Source of the DNA: Entrophospora sp. SA101
Taxonomy: Eukaryota > Glomeromycota > Glomeromycetes > Entrophosporales > Entrophosporaceae
DNA length: 64,000 bases
Direction of reading: 5' to 3'
NCBI GenBank assembly: GCA_958430865.1
Contig: CAUDNR010003557.1
Span: 5,465-69,464 of the forward strand
Part shown: in pieces, positions 1 through 12,739 of the stretch
How the letters are laid out: every line of letters begins with the position of its first letter
How positions within the stretch are numbered: the first letter of the stretch is position 1
Made by a program: the position numbers and the translations under genes
Notes under the pieces: model-generated
What the model was told of the DNA's origin: nothing
Seen by the model: only the letters and a program-made list of their open reading frames with translations
Database searches by the model: none

Positions 1-568
1 TATCCCTTAAACGTACAGGGATTTTTGGTCCAAATTTGTGTAGATCTTCCGAGTAAATTCAATCCCTCTTTAAATTAAAATACTATATACTAACAAACCC
101 CGAATATTTTTACATTTTCAATTAACATATATTCTGAAAAATTTATTTTAAAAAAAATCGTACATATTGGAATCATTATTTAAGGTTTTTTATAAGAAAC
201 ATTTGTATTTTTTTAAAATTTTTTTTTGAAAAGTTCACTATATGGAAAATTTTAATTATTGATACTAGACTTATGGTTTTTAGACATAAATCATGCAATT
301 TGATCTGCCTAATAAGTTCTATTAGTAGTGTTTACATACTAGCTAATAATTTTAGTGAAGGAGATATAAGGTTTATAATAACTGTATCGCAAATTTTTAC
401 TATCAAAAAATATGTAACCCCCAAATAAATTTTTTTAATAAAAGTATGGGGTTTTGAATATCATTTATGAAATAAGAAAAATTGTGCAGGAAAATATCTT
501 TTTTTATAATTTTTGAGTCACAATTGGAATTTTGGTCCAGATTTGGTCCAAAATTCGTTTAAGGGATA
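1..568. mobile_element. Non-autonomous TIR element (Tc1/mariner-like MITE)
   Basis: The first 13 bases (TATCCCTTAAACG) are the exact reverse complement of bases 556-568. This gives an 11-bp perfect terminal inverted repeat (TCCCTTAAACG) flanked by TA on both sides, the target duplication typical of Tc1/mariner elements. The inner ends are also partly symmetrical: TTTGGTCCAAAT-like words occur on both sides. There is no open frame of note inside, so it is a non-autonomous element. The left TA lies at the window edge, so the true left flank is not visible. Confidence 0.75.
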
Positions 569-611
569 AATGTTAAGATTTTAAGTTGAATGTTGTAGTG
601 AGTGAGTGGAG

Positions 612-633
612 TGATGATGATGATGATGATGAT
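612..633. repeat. (TGA)n microsatellite
   Basis: Seven consecutive TGA units just outside the right end of the MITE. Confidence 0.9.
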
Positions 634-652
634 AAAAATAAAACGCATGAAT

Positions 653-975
653 TTATTTGTAAATTATAAATAGTTTAGTTGCAGCAAGTAGAAGTGTATT
701 AGGAAAAAAGACTGATTCATTCCATAATGATAATGAAATTTTACTATTATTGTTTAGCATTAACCTTTTATATATTCTTATAATGCTTGCCTTTAATTGA
801 GTGTGAAGGAGCTCGACATATATTTGTTCTCCAGCAAATATGCTCCCATCAACATTCAACATTGCATGCGACAGGGTCAACTCTTGTATTTTGTGGATGG
901 TCAAGGCGAAAGCATTTTGAAGGGAGAACTGCTTTCTTGATGCTCTCTTATCATTTGTGAAGTTGATCGATCACA
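653..975 (-). pseudogene. PIF1/Helitron-type helicase C-terminal remnant
   Basis: Read on the minus strand from about 950 to 790, the frame gives QFSLQNAFALTIHKIQELTL followed by an NVDGSIFAGEQIYV-like stretch. This matches the late helicase motifs of PIF1-family proteins (FALTIHKxQGxTL and the GQxYVxxSR region), which in fungi are often carried by Helitrons. The glycine of the motif and the final SR are altered, the frame is lost after QIYV, and nothing upstream is recognisable, so this is a dead fragment. No Helitron 3' hairpin was identified. Confidence 0.6.
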
Positions 976-2023
976 TTATATTCATTAAAAAATGATGAGA
1001 CTAAACCCTTGGCAAATGACCAAACCCTTGTATAATGTTTTTTTATGTTATCAACCAACAATTATTTAGATTTTTGTTTTTTTTTACAACTTCATTATCA
1101 ACATCTCTTCTATGTAAATTGTGTTGTTTTAATATAAGCTTTGGTTTTTCTTTCTTTTTTGATGTATTGCTTAAATTACAATTATCATTGTTTATGTGTT
1201 AACATCTTCCCGTCTTCACTTTCTAAATAATGACTGACTCTGTTTTCTTGTCATTATTTTCAATCTGTAAACTTCTGCTTACATTTTCCTGATGCAAGTT
1301 TTTTAAAATAAAGATTGTCACTTCCAAATTCAATACTATTATTCTCAATATTTAATATATTATTGTTTTTGATTTCTAAGTCATTATAATTTGAACCATT
1401 ATTTTGAGTTTCAATTAATTCAATATTAGAAAATTCAGTTTCATTACTAGTCTTATTATTTTTCATCAGCAAATACTGCATCTCATCAACAAAAAAAAAA
1501 CAAAAAATTCAATTTCATCAACAATTTTTACTTTCATCAAAATCATCAAAGTGGCCCTTGGTGAGAAACTACCTTTTAGTCAGTACTTTTTTCATGTCAA
1601 TGACTAAAGTCAACCCACATTCAGGATAATGTATGGGACGAAACTTTGGGCTTGTTTTATATAGGGCCACTCACTACACTGCTGGTGGAGGAGACAGTCT
1701 TGTAGATAAAAAAACAGAAGACTTGTTTTTTTTTTTTTTAATTCAGATTCTTTTTAATCAACATTCTTCCTTTTATTTTTTATTTTTATTTTTATTATTT
1801 TGAATTTTAGAAGCCACCCTTTAAACTTAAAGCTTAATTCTATTTTAAAAAATTTATTATCAAAATGTTGAATTACTTAAACATAAATTTTATTTATACA
1901 ATTATCAAAGGGATGGAAGGGACCAATTCATAATCAGCTTAAGTTTTTTTCTTACTGGTCCAACATCTTTTCTTTATTTATTATAAATAGAACTTCTATC
2001 CATTTGAAAATATTTAACTTGAT
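976..2023. other. AT-rich spacer, no convincing gene
   Basis: The only open frame is a 73-codon Asn/Glu-rich stretch on the minus strand (1260-1481), with no recognisable motif and composition expected of AT-rich DNA. No tRNA or structured repeat was seen. Confidence 0.5.
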
Positions 2024-2031
2024 GTTGACAT

Positions 2032-2290
2032 TAAAGATGTTAACCGAAATTATTTCACTTAGTATTAGTAAGTGATCGTCACCGAATTCAAAATGCTGAA
2101 ATATTTTTTCATAGTTGCCAAAATTAACTTTATTAATTGCCGAAATTATACTCTAAATTATTTGAACACTTTAACTCAATAGCCAAAATTCTGGGTAGTT
2201 TTTTTATGTCCATCATTATGAAAATATTGTAAATCTGAAATTGCCTGCCGAAATTGATTTTTTCAAAAACCATTTTGGCTAACATCTTTA
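2032..2290. mobile_element. hAT-type MITE with exact 8-bp TSD
   Basis: The ends are imperfect inverted repeats: TAAAGATGTTAACC at the left and GGCTAACATCTTTA at the right. They are flanked by a perfect 8-bp direct repeat GTTGACAT (2024-2031 and 2291-2298). An 8-bp duplication is characteristic of hAT elements. The interior has several GCCGAAAT-like words and no ORF. The terminal sequence resembles that of the smaller MITE at 17847-17997, so both probably belong to one family. Confidence 0.85.
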
Positions 2291-2298
2291 GTTGACAT

Positions 2299-4100
2299 TG
2301 ACGTTAACTTTAACTACAATATGCAATCATTTTTGTCAACACTTAAAAATTTTCCTTTTTTTCGAAAAATTCCTTTTTCAAACAAGTTCTATATTAAAAT
2401 CTTTTTAAATAAATATATAGAAAAAAAATTTACAATCTAATAAATAAAAAAAAGCAAGCATTTCATATGCTGCTAATTATTTAAAACATGAAGATGAAAA
2501 GAAGAAAAGCTCTTGTGTGATTAATAAGAAAAAGCAATAACCGAGTTTACGGAGCTATTTGGAATCCAAATCCAAGAGATTGAAATCAAAACCAGTATGG
2601 TTACAATTAGCTGATATCAACAACTCATTATTACTATTATTAGTTAATACAGTGAACAATAAAAAATGCATAAATATTTTTTTAACAATTTTTTTATTTG
2701 TTTAAGAAGGTTGATAAATTAATTACAATGGAATATACAAGGAATAAACAGTAAATTTTTCGATTATTAATTTTATTCTTGAGTTCTCACACCTCTTGCC
2801 AACAATATTGCACGTTAATGATCTTTGATAACAGTTTTGTGTAATTGTACATACCCTTGGTGAATTTGAAAGATGTTGTTTTTTAAAAAAGAATTTTCAC
2901 ATCTACTCTCTCTCTCTCTCTTATTACAAAATTATTTAAAACAAACTTGATTAAATGTCAATTTTAATTTATTTAAGACAAACATCCCCTAATTTACATA
3001 ATAGCTCTTATTTAAATATTCGAGAAGCCATAATGTAATTATAGTTAAATTTATTTATTACAAGTAGGGATGCAGAAACTAGTAAAGAAGCATTAGTGGT
3101 TATACATTTATTTAAAGATCTGTGAGTGTAATAATGATAATATTTATAATTATGATAATGATTTAATACAATGATTTTAACACAATGAAATAAGGTTCAA
3201 ATATTAATATTTTATTTTAAGATTGTAGAATGTAAATTATTAAATAAATATTTAAATGATTAAGCAATAAAATATAAATCAACCATGTTTGTAAAAATAA
3301 TCAGAGATCAATGCATACCAAATTATCCTGATTAATTTATCATAATGGAGATTTAGCACAACAATTGGTTAGTTTATCAAAATTAGATGGGTATTAATAT
3401 GAAATTAGAAGAATTAGAAGGTATGCATGCACTAATAATAATAATATCATTTGTCATATTATCTAATTGGTTCAATTAATTTATTATTGCTTGGTTGATT
3501 TTTAGATCTTGAAACATATCTTTTGTCAATGGATGCAATTGAAGAGGTGTTAAAACGAAAATTTCTTGTAGTTAAATCTAGATATGCTCATTGGGAAAAG
3601 ATTACACAAAAAGTGCACTTTGCTTGTATTAATATAGTCCTTGCCAAAAGTTTTTATTTTTATAGTCTAATGAAATGTCTAAAACAGATGATCAATGATT
3701 TAAGGGTATATTTAAATATTAAAAATGGCTATTGAACTAGCAAAACAAGCCTAAAGGGGAAAACACTAAATCTTTACACTAGTCAAATTGGGTGTATCAT
3801 ATTCTGAACCAATTGATATTTATTTAACTAATAGTTGGTTTGCTGATTGGTGTCAATTGATGGTGGAATTAGTTTCAATTGGTCTTCTGATTTGTATTAA
3901 TAGCCCTTTTTGGTAATAAATGAAATTTTTTTATCAATCAGATATCCAATTACTTTTTGAGTTCAATCAATGCATATAAATGCTAAAGCTCAGTTCAAAC
4001 TGGAGAATTTTGGTCCAGTTTCGGATTCTAAAAAGTCAAAAAATTTCTGTTGTTCGGTTTGAACCTAAAAACTACTTGGCAGTCCCTGGTGCAGTCTAGT
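2299..4100. other. Spacer with no identifiable gene
   Basis: It holds a (TC)n run at about 2904-2922 and a 70-codon frame at 3523-3735 with no family match that I recognise. The last 120 bases (about 3980-4100) resemble 26530-26640: both have GCTAAAGCTC-like words followed by an AACTACTTGGCAG / AACTATTTGGTAG stretch. That indicates another dispersed repeat immediately left of each hAT fragment. Confidence 0.45.
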
Positions 4101-4300
4101 TAGAGATGTTCCATGCGCATGAAAAAAAATGCAATGTGCATTGCATCATGCGCATCATGCACATCATCATTATTATCATCATCATCATCATCAACTATAA
4201 CTACAATTTCAACTAATTTGCAAAATCATTCAATAAGTAATTTCGTTGATAGAATTTCTAGAACTGAAGTGATTTTTCTTAAAAAAAAGTCATTTCATAT
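4101..4300 (+). mobile_element. Truncated hAT element (copy related to 27153-27717)
   Basis: It starts with TAGAGATGTT and a palindromic ATGCGCATGA region, like the left end at 27153. It then retains part of the coding sequence, encoding TTISTNLQNHSISNFVDRIS, which also occurs in the copy at 27298-27675. The BED zinc finger that precedes this stretch in the fuller copy is missing. The right end runs into sequence resembling the 3' end of the neighbouring transposase pseudogene. Confidence 0.6.
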
Positions 4301-4481
4301 GAAACAATCTTTTTATTACAAAAATATCTATTAAATATATTTTTAACCAAAGTCCAAATTTGTTGGATTGTAAATCTATCTCCTTTAGTTTCTCTGAAGT
4401 AAGATTTGGATCATAATAATAAATCATTACTCATTTCATGAAACAAATTTTTTATTACTAAAACATTTATTAAATATATAA

Positions 4482-6972
4482 TTATTTATTTTTTAGGATA
4501 TGTTTTAATATATCTTTGGTTGCCTCCTCACCAAAGTTCAAATTTATTGGATTAGGAGTAATTATATGCTGATGAGCATGAACTTCTTTTAATTTCTTTG
4601 AAGTAAGCATACATTCTAAAGGTTTAGGTCCTGAGAGTTTCAGCCTAGCTTCTTGCAAATCAATATTCATATTGGCATGTATCTTTAGATCATATTTATT
4701 AAACATCCCCTCTACATGCTGCTGATGAACTACTATTGACCAAATTTGATTTTTAATGAATTCATATAGCAAGAGAAAATCAAATAATTTGGGATCATTG
4801 GCCACAGAGAAGACAATAAATTCATTATGAAAGTCATCTTCTTGTAATGCTTCAAAGAGACCAAAAGATTCTTTTCTTTGATTATTAAAATCATCTACCA
4901 GCTGGATAATGCATTTACTTACAAGGTTATTAGAGAAATTTGGCAGAGGAAAGTCTAATATTACACAGATAACTGCCCATGCAAATGTTTGACCATTGTT
5001 ACCTCCTAAATTACAGACTGAAAGTGGCAAGTGAGTCCATATATCCATCCACTTTTTAAATATATCCAAGGCCTTTGTTAATCCTGCTTTAATCTTATCC
5101 ATTAAATCAATATAATCATTTTTTTCTAGGCATCTATTTGCAGCTTGAAATTCTTCAAAAAAAAAAACAATTTCTGGTCTTTCTGCAGCTTCATTCAATT
5201 CCTTGGTCCATTTTTCCACCATTTCTGGTAGCTCATGAGCTCGATAATCATTAGGGAGTGTTTTAATGGTGCCATTATGTTGTATCCTAGGACAAGGATC
5301 TGCTGTAGTGAGAAAATTGAATAATCGTTCATAGAACCATTTGCCAAATTGAACCATAATTCTAATTAAAATATTCAAATTTTCATCCTGTAACCAACTG
5401 AGGAAAGTAGTCCACTTGTGATAATATCTCTGGCACATTTTTTGAGGACATCAACTGATCTTGCAAACATGAGGTGAATATCCTTTCTGTCAAGATACTG
5501 TTTGGCTGTTTCTAATTGATATAGCCATCTGGTTGAAATAGGTTTTTGGTAATTTTTCAATTGATATTGAAGAAAGGTCCAATACAACCTTTTAATTGTT
5601 TCTGTTTTCATGTTTAGTGGATTATCTTTATCTGGATCATTGTAGCCATTGTGAAGGTAGTAGGCAAGATTCAGTAGATTAAAAGGATGTGGATGTAAGG
5701 ACAAACCAGAGGGATTAGAATTACTGCCAAATGTAATTTTCTCAAAAGCATTTACAACAATATGAATTGCATGGAGACCACAAGGAATCCTAACTGTCTT
5801 TGAACCTGTTTTTTTTTTTTTGAACTCAACTACAGCACCACCCTTTTCCCCAGGCATATATCCAGTATTGTCAGTAAGCCAGTACAGACATTTATTTATG
5901 CATAAATTATAAGATTGACATGATTCTATTATAGTATTACAGACAACAATAGCACTACAACGTTCTATATCTACCATTCGGATTATAGAGAGTAAGGGTT
6001 CATTAGTGTGATGGCTCCAATATGACAAGCATACTAGGAAGATTTTTTTCTCTCCTCTTGTGCTTTCATCTGCAATAATGCCATAAGAAAAGAATTGACA
6101 ATCTTTATTAGGAAGATTGTCATGAATCACAACTTGAGCTACCTCTTTATTCCACCTTGCCAATGTTCTATGTGATTGACCAGTTAGGAAGGCAAAGATC
6201 TCCTTTGTACATTGAACAGTTGAGGATAAAGACATCTGACCAATATTACTCATTTGAGTAGCTAGGGAAACAAATTCAGGTGTGTGAGCATTTTTGTTTG
6301 CTTTGAATTTTTTTGCTACAGCATTTTGAAAGACTTTATTTGATATTGACTTTTTTTTACTAACAAGAGAATGGGTCTGGGAAATATATGTTTTTCTTCT
6401 TTATTCTTGCCTAGCAACCTTAATTGCAAGTAATTTTTTATATGCATTAAGATTTTCAAATTTTTTTTTTTAATTTTTTAATTTCCTTTTCTAATTCTTT
6501 CATCTTCTGATTTATCTCAGATTCATTATTCTGATGTTTACCTTTAGTTATTAGGACCCATTCCATGGCTTTTTTTTGCAAATAAGGGGTCAAAATCTCA
6601 CCTTGATGTGTACCATCTGGATATCTCATGTTTTCAAACAATTGGGAGCAAGCAATTAATTCTTTTTCATCTAAATTATTTATTTTATTGATTAATTTAA
6701 TTCTAATTTGCTTTGTCTTAGTATTAAGTTCTGCCATATTATTGTGGTCTATAACATTAACAGATGGGTGATCTAAAATATCTTGTGGGTAAACACTTGA
6801 TGCATTTTGGAAAATTGAATCAAAGACATCTTGGGATGGAGAAATATCTTTGGATAAGGAATCATTGGTTACTATAAATGAATTGTCAAGATCTATAGGT
6901 AAACTATTTTCTTTTTCAATTGGAGCATAAATTTTCTCTTTTTTGATTAGATGAGTCTGTTGAATTACTCAT
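4482..6972 (-). pseudogene. hAT-like DDE transposase, frameshifted
   Basis: A roughly 800-codon transposase gene can be followed from ATG at 6972 to the stop at 4482. It needs frame changes after the first dozen codons, near 6450 (an A-run) and near 5400 (overlap of 5375-5438), and it crosses one in-frame TAA near 6400. The N-terminal part is polar and ends in a Lys/Glu coiled coil. The middle has features of an RNase H-like catalytic core: ADEST (first acidic residue), LTDNTG (second), CGLHAIHIVVNAF and ISTRWLYQLE. The C-terminal third (4482-5438) would carry the last catalytic residue but was not resolved. These features fit the hAT-like class, but the exact family is not certain. A partial duplicate of its 3' end lies at about 4300-4480. 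Confidence 0.65.
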
Positions 6973-7100
6973 ATTTTTCTGTGAAATTTTGGCATTTTAT
7001 TTGAACAAAATTTGAAAGTTTATACAAAATAAAATTTGTAATATTAATTTAATAACATTTTAACATTTCCTTAAAAAGGGAGGATCGTCAAAGCAAATCT

Positions 7101-7640
7101 TAATAGTAAAATCGATAACTTTGAACCTTTACAAAAAAATTTTTATTAATAAAAATGAAAAAAACTCTCTGATTGGTCATTAATTGAGTGTTTTAAAATA
7201 AAATCGCGGAAAGATTATTCCCACAGCTAGTTTGGTTATTGAGCCTTTAGATTTTGAAATTTATCTAAATTTCCATTGTTAATAGTAAAATGACAACTTT
7301 GAACCCTTTACAAAAAATTTTTTTATTAATAAAAATTAAAAAAAACTCTCTGATCGGTTATTAATTGAGTGTCTGGAAATACAATCGCGGAATGGTTATT
7401 CCCACAGCTTGTTTGGTTATTGAGCCTTTAAATTTTAAAGTTTATCTAAATTTCATTTTATAGCGAAATCAACAAAATTGATAACTTTGAACCTTTACAA
7501 AAAAATTCTTTACTAATATAAATGAAAAAACTCTCTGATAGACTATTTATTGAGTGTTTGGAAATACAATTGAGGAAAGTTTATTCCCACAGCCTGCTTG
7601 GTTATTGAGCCTTTACGTTTTAAAGTTTATCTAAATCTTC
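7101..7640. repeat. Three tandem copies of a ~180-bp unit
   Basis: Three diverged copies start near 7101, 7280 and 7459. Each contains ACTTTGAACC, an A/T run, AACTCTCTGAT, TTATTCCCACAGC and TTTGGTTATTGAGCCTTT or a close variant, in the same order. The block lies directly upstream of the transposase pseudogene start (6972) and may be subterminal sequence of that element. No ORF spans it. Confidence 0.85.
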
Positions 7641-8204
7641 AATGATATTGCTATATATAATGTTTTGATGATATATATGTGTAACATTAAAAAATCCGCA
7701 TATAATAAATTTCAACCATTGTGACCAACTCCAGTCCATTATGCTACTATATATATACAGTATATTAATTCAATGAATTCGATTGCGTAATGGGATCTAC
7801 GTCACACATGCAAATTAAGTGAATGTTTTTACATCCTACTGAAAAAACCGGTTCTAAAATAACATTTTGGGTCATGTCCAACTATTACCATAATACAATT
7901 GGTGGAGACAGTTAGAGCAATGAAGGCACAAATTGAATTACATAATAATTACAAATAAATTGTATGGACGAAATAACAAATATTAGCCGATTTGTAAGTT
8001 TTTAATTAAAACCAATCTTTATTTTGATTTTTCTTTATTAGCGAGCCGTGCTATTCTTCAGATTACAAAGAAAATAATTTCGATTACATAATATTGTGAA
8101 TAAAAAAAAAATAAAAATAGCTCGCTTTTTTTCTCGCAGCGAAAATTATTCTTCACATTCATTTATAAAACGAAAATATTATGAATAGTCAATAAATTTA
8201 TAAA
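7641..8204. promoter_or_regulatory. Upstream region of the GPCR-like gene
   Basis: AT-rich 564-bp region between the tandem repeat and the receptor start codon. It contains TATATATA-type runs near 7749 but no motif I can name with confidence. Confidence 0.3.
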
Positions 8205-8703
8205 ATGCTATTGAAAACCTCGAATATCAATAAAATATTTTTAATTCTAGAATTAACGCAAATACCATTTGCATACAGTTTGTCAGCATCAAACGACACT
8301 GATTCAAATACCGATAATAATAATAATAATGCGCCAGATTTAATTTACACGGTTCTTATAGTTTCATTGGTTATCATTATCTGTAATTTTATTGGATGTG
8401 CATACATTATTTTACGTAAGACAAATTTCTGATTTTCAAAGATTTAAAAAAACATTGATTATTAACAAGAAAAATATTTTGTTTCAGGTACATACCTAAG
8501 ATGGAGGAAATCTCGTTCAGCAATTCCTATGTCACTTAGATTTCCATATTATATTGCTTTGACAGGTAAATTAGTGAATTGAAGGATTAATTTTAATTCT
8601 AATAAATCTAATAAACTCTAATTAAAATTTAATATTAGATATTCTCGTATCATTAGTTTCTTTAATAAATCACGTGAGTGTATATTTATTATTTCTTTTG
8701 AAT

Positions 8704-8734
<31 letters not shown>

Positions 8735-9700
8735 AATTAATAATATTATAAAGGGGTATGGTGCAGCCTATAGAGAGCCTCTAGAATCTCCGGCTTGTGA
8801 AGTAATTAGTTCATTATTAGTTTTTTCAACAGCTTTAACTATACATTTGGTTGCTGCTATATCAGTCACTACCTGGTTGAGAGTGGTTAGAGAAGTGAAT
8901 ATTGATTTTGGGAAGTACGATTATAAATTATGGGTACCAGTATTTTCAATAGCTATCATTGATATGTCACTTTCAGTTCGTGGTACTCCAAAACAGAAAT
9001 ATTGGTAAAAAATTTTTAAATCTTTATATTAAAAAAAAATTTTTTATTAATAAATTTTTATTTTTAGGTGTGCACCTGATGAAAGCAATGAAATTTTTTC
9101 AACGATGATTGTTGTGTCAATATTATCATTATTATCGATTATAATATTTTGTTATCTTTATGTTTTAATTTTAATTAAAAAGGCTGATCATAACAGTAGT
9201 ATTAGTAATGGTAGCGAAGGTACAACAATAAGCAATAGTTTATTAAAAGATAAACTTGAAAGAAAGGTTTACAAAAAAGTTATGACCTATATTTTAGTGT
9301 TTATTTTACAATATACTTCTGCCTTGATTAATAAGATAGCAAACCTTTTGAATGTAAGGGTTTATTTTAAATTTTTTTAAAAAATTTTTTTTTGAAAAAT
9401 ATTAATTAATTTGATTTATAAAATGTATAGCATAAATATGAACTTTTAGCTATAATTGCTCTAGTAGGTAAAAAAAGAAACTCTATATATCTTCTAATTA
9501 GTTGAATTATTTTAATTAATTCGATAATTATATACTTTTATCATTTTTTTTTAGGGCTAAATTTAGGCATATTTGGCAATTTCTTTCAATACATAATTAA
9601 TGAAGGGTTGTCATTAAAAAATTATTCAAATATAAGTCATGAATCTATGTCTTCCCGAGATGATGAAATTGAATTAAATGATAAAATCAATAATGTCTAG
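8205..9700 (+). CDS. Seven-transmembrane GPCR-like receptor
   Basis: Seven exons join in phase: 8205-8415, 8488-8565, 8639-8673, 8754-9004, 9068-9353, 9431-9467 and 9555-9700. All introns are GT-AG, and the product is 347 aa. The first ~28 residues look like a signal peptide, followed by a short Asn/Asp-rich extracellular stretch and about seven hydrophobic segments, the first at about residues 46-69. Cys123 (start of helix 3, PACEV) and Cys193 (second outer loop, YWCAPDE) are placed like the conserved GPCR disulphide. A polar loop of ~45 residues separates helices 5 and 6, and the cytoplasmic tail is short and acidic. Known role of the class: ligand sensing at the plasma membrane through heterotrimeric G proteins. 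The subfamily (cAMP-receptor-like, Git3-like or other) and ligand cannot be told from sequence alone. The assignment rests on topology and the paired cysteines. Confidence 0.75.
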
Positions 9701-12700
9701 AATATAGAATATATAAATATAAAATACAATGTATAAACGTATATACAATATATATATGTTTTAAGGATTTTTTAATTATGAAATTATGTTACATGCTTGT
9801 AAGTTATAGATATAACAGATAAATATGTGTAATTTTTAATTTTAACTTTAATTTTTAAAATTTGTATTTTTCCGCAAAATTCGACAGCAACCGCAGCATA
9901 TTTTAAAATTTCATTGGCTGCCGATCCAAAATTTACGGAAAAATACACCCTCAATATTAATATCATAAAAACTTTGTTATAAAGTAGATATACTACAAAC
10001 TCGTGATGTATTTCACTAAATTTAGATGAAAATTCTTGTGATATTGTGTATTCTATACGTTATTTTACTTTCTATAAGTATAATACTAGCCTAATACCTA
10101 ATCATCCAACATATTATTTCGTATATGTAAACTTTTGATCCTGTTTTTATTCATTTAGGAGAAATAAATTTTCCTTCGCAAAGAAATCCTCCGCTTCAAA
10201 TGTTACTCCTACGGTAAACCGGTTCGAGTTAACAACTCAAATTTAAGTTGTAATTAAGGAATTGGAATTGAAACTCTACATGCCATGAATGAAATTCTGT
10301 TGTACATGACAAATAAGCTCAAAGATCAAGAGTTGTTTTTGCGACTTGGTTTTCTTCAGAGGGTTTTAAGTATGATAGTAAGCATATGAGTGCAAAAACT
10401 TTAGTCATCCAATAAAATCGAATACAGGTCGGTATGTGGCAAAATGGAGGCCAGTCCCTATATCGGAATCCAAAAATGTAACGTCTGGACGCATATTCAT
10501 CAAGTATTCAAAAATCGCAACATTTAGGGGCACATATTCTTCCAAAAAATTGCAGGCATATGGTGTTCAAAACTTTATGGCACCAAAAATTGTGGCTAAT
10601 AAGGCAAACTTTGGATCTCAAACAATTTATGACACCAATTATGAATTAAATATAATTGAGAATGAATGATGTTGTTGTAAAATTACCAAATTAAAAATGA
10701 CCAATGCGAAAAAATCTTGACTAAAATCAAAATCAATATTCTTTACTCAAGTAAAAAAGTAAAAACTGACAAATCGTCTAATCGAAGTAAAATTACAATT
10801 ATTTTTTTGCTTTTATTATTCCTAACTTTATTTAGATTGTTTTTAAATTTTGTCATTTTCAATTTCACTCCAGAACAAACATTATCAACTACTCCATTGT
10901 TTGCTAAATAATCAATATCACTACCTTTGCTTCCAGGACAAGCATTATCTTCATTTACTAATTCATTTTCTGTTAAATCATCAATAATATTTATTACCAC
11001 GCAAAATTAGTATGTCAGTCAGTTTAAAGATTCAAAAAGAAAATTTAGTCAGGGCACGAACATCATCGATTTGAGATACTTTACGAGTATCAAAAGGGCC
11101 GTTTACTAAAAACAAATTTTTTTGAAGACATGGTGGGGAAAATTTGTAAGGACTCTTGGAACTTTACAATTAAGCGAAGAATTTTTTAAAAAACAACTAT
11201 TGGTATAACATTGTTAAAAAATGCCTATATTACAAAAGTTAGTATATGACATTAATAAAATATTCGAAAAGGAAATTTTTCAGTTAAAATTTTTTTTGAA
11301 AATCCGTGCTCAGTATAAAGAATTAATTACTTTATATTATCAATATAAATTGTGCTTGCTAAAAGGGTTTAAGAAAGTATCTGACTTCATCTTATATTTT
11401 GATCTTGAAGTAGCAAAGAAATTAATAGGATAAAAGCTGTGAACAAGATACTGACTGACATTTCAATTATTTTTTATTTTTAGTAAAAAAAACTTCAAAA
11501 CTCTGTCGAATAGTAGTAATGATTCATACCATCAAGCAAGTTTACTTGAAATATTTTTAAATTATCTATAGATAAAATTGTTCTAGTTGCGTTTAACAAT
11601 TTAACAAAACATAGAAGTTTAAACATTTGTTTCTATTGATTTGCCCTGAGTTCAAATTCTATGGGGCTTTAACCAAAAGCAAGCTCACTGCAGTAAATCA
11701 CTTGATTACAATTAAAAAAATATCAATAATTTATTTAATTTGTTAATAAAATAGGGTTTCAATAATTTAATGATGATAAGCGATGAAATTAATATTGAAA
11801 TATTGGTAGACACGGCAAAAAAAGCATTATTTTATAATTTTAATTAATTAGCTTTGTTTTTTTTAAAATATATTATTATATTTATTAATTGTTATATTTA
11901 GATAAAAATTGAGCAATTGTCAAAAAAAGAATATTTATTTACTATTTTCGTCTTCGTCAAGTGTTTAAGATTTTTTACTCTAGTCAAATTGTCAAAATGG
12001 TTCTTGATAAGGAACTACCTTTAGTCAATACTATTACTGCTTTGTCATATAGAAGGTTTTTGTCAATATTTTTCGGATACTTAAATAAGAGAATATTTAA
12101 ATTTTTGCATACTTAGTTGAGAAGAACTAAAAGCCTTTTTATAAAGTTGGGATATCTTTGGGATACCACGAAATGTGACGTATGAGAAAAAGTTGAATAA
12201 GTGTATATGAAGAAATCCAATTTCATTCTACTGCCTATAATAAAAACCATGCACTTCTACTCTATCTCCTGAAAGAAAACCAGGTGAAACTAGCTTCTCC
12301 ATTATTAAAATTATGCACACCATACTCTCTCGAAAACAAGCACGGGAAGGACATAAAGTCATGGCCAAATTCAACAATCCTAAACTGCAAACGAGTCCCA
12401 TTATATATACTTATTTGGATGGCAGGTGGGTGAACAAGTTTTTTGATTTTCAACGAATGTCAATGCTTGGGGAATTTTCCGAATGATATTTATTATTCTC
12501 TCCTTTCCTTTAAATTAAATGACAAGAGGAATTCACAAAAATGCATATTTGCCCTCCGTGAGAATATACTCATCCTGTAGATAATCTCAATATGCCCTTT
12601 TATTTCCTATTAGTCCTGCCCTGTCATACTTACAATCAATCACGAAATAGGTTCACGCATGATAAAAAAAAATCTCATTTATTATATCACAATGCTAATT

Positions 12701-12739
12701 AGCAACCTTTTAATTCTAATGAAAACCTTCGCCATTAAA
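9701..12739. other. 3-kb region without an assignable gene
   Basis: Short frames at 10436-10669 (77 codons, basic), 10717-10911, 11221-11433 and 12262-12453 (minus) have no recognisable domain and no splice partners that I could connect. The frame at 10436-10669 has a less biased composition than the others and may be an exon or gene fragment. No repeat with defined ends was found here. Confidence 0.4.

Noticed and set aside
4093..4100. AGTCTAGT next to the hAT fragment at 4101 also follows the hAT end at 27717
   Set aside because: The two 8-mers flank different copies 23.6 kb apart and do not form a target duplication of one insertion; treated as coincidence or shared target preference.
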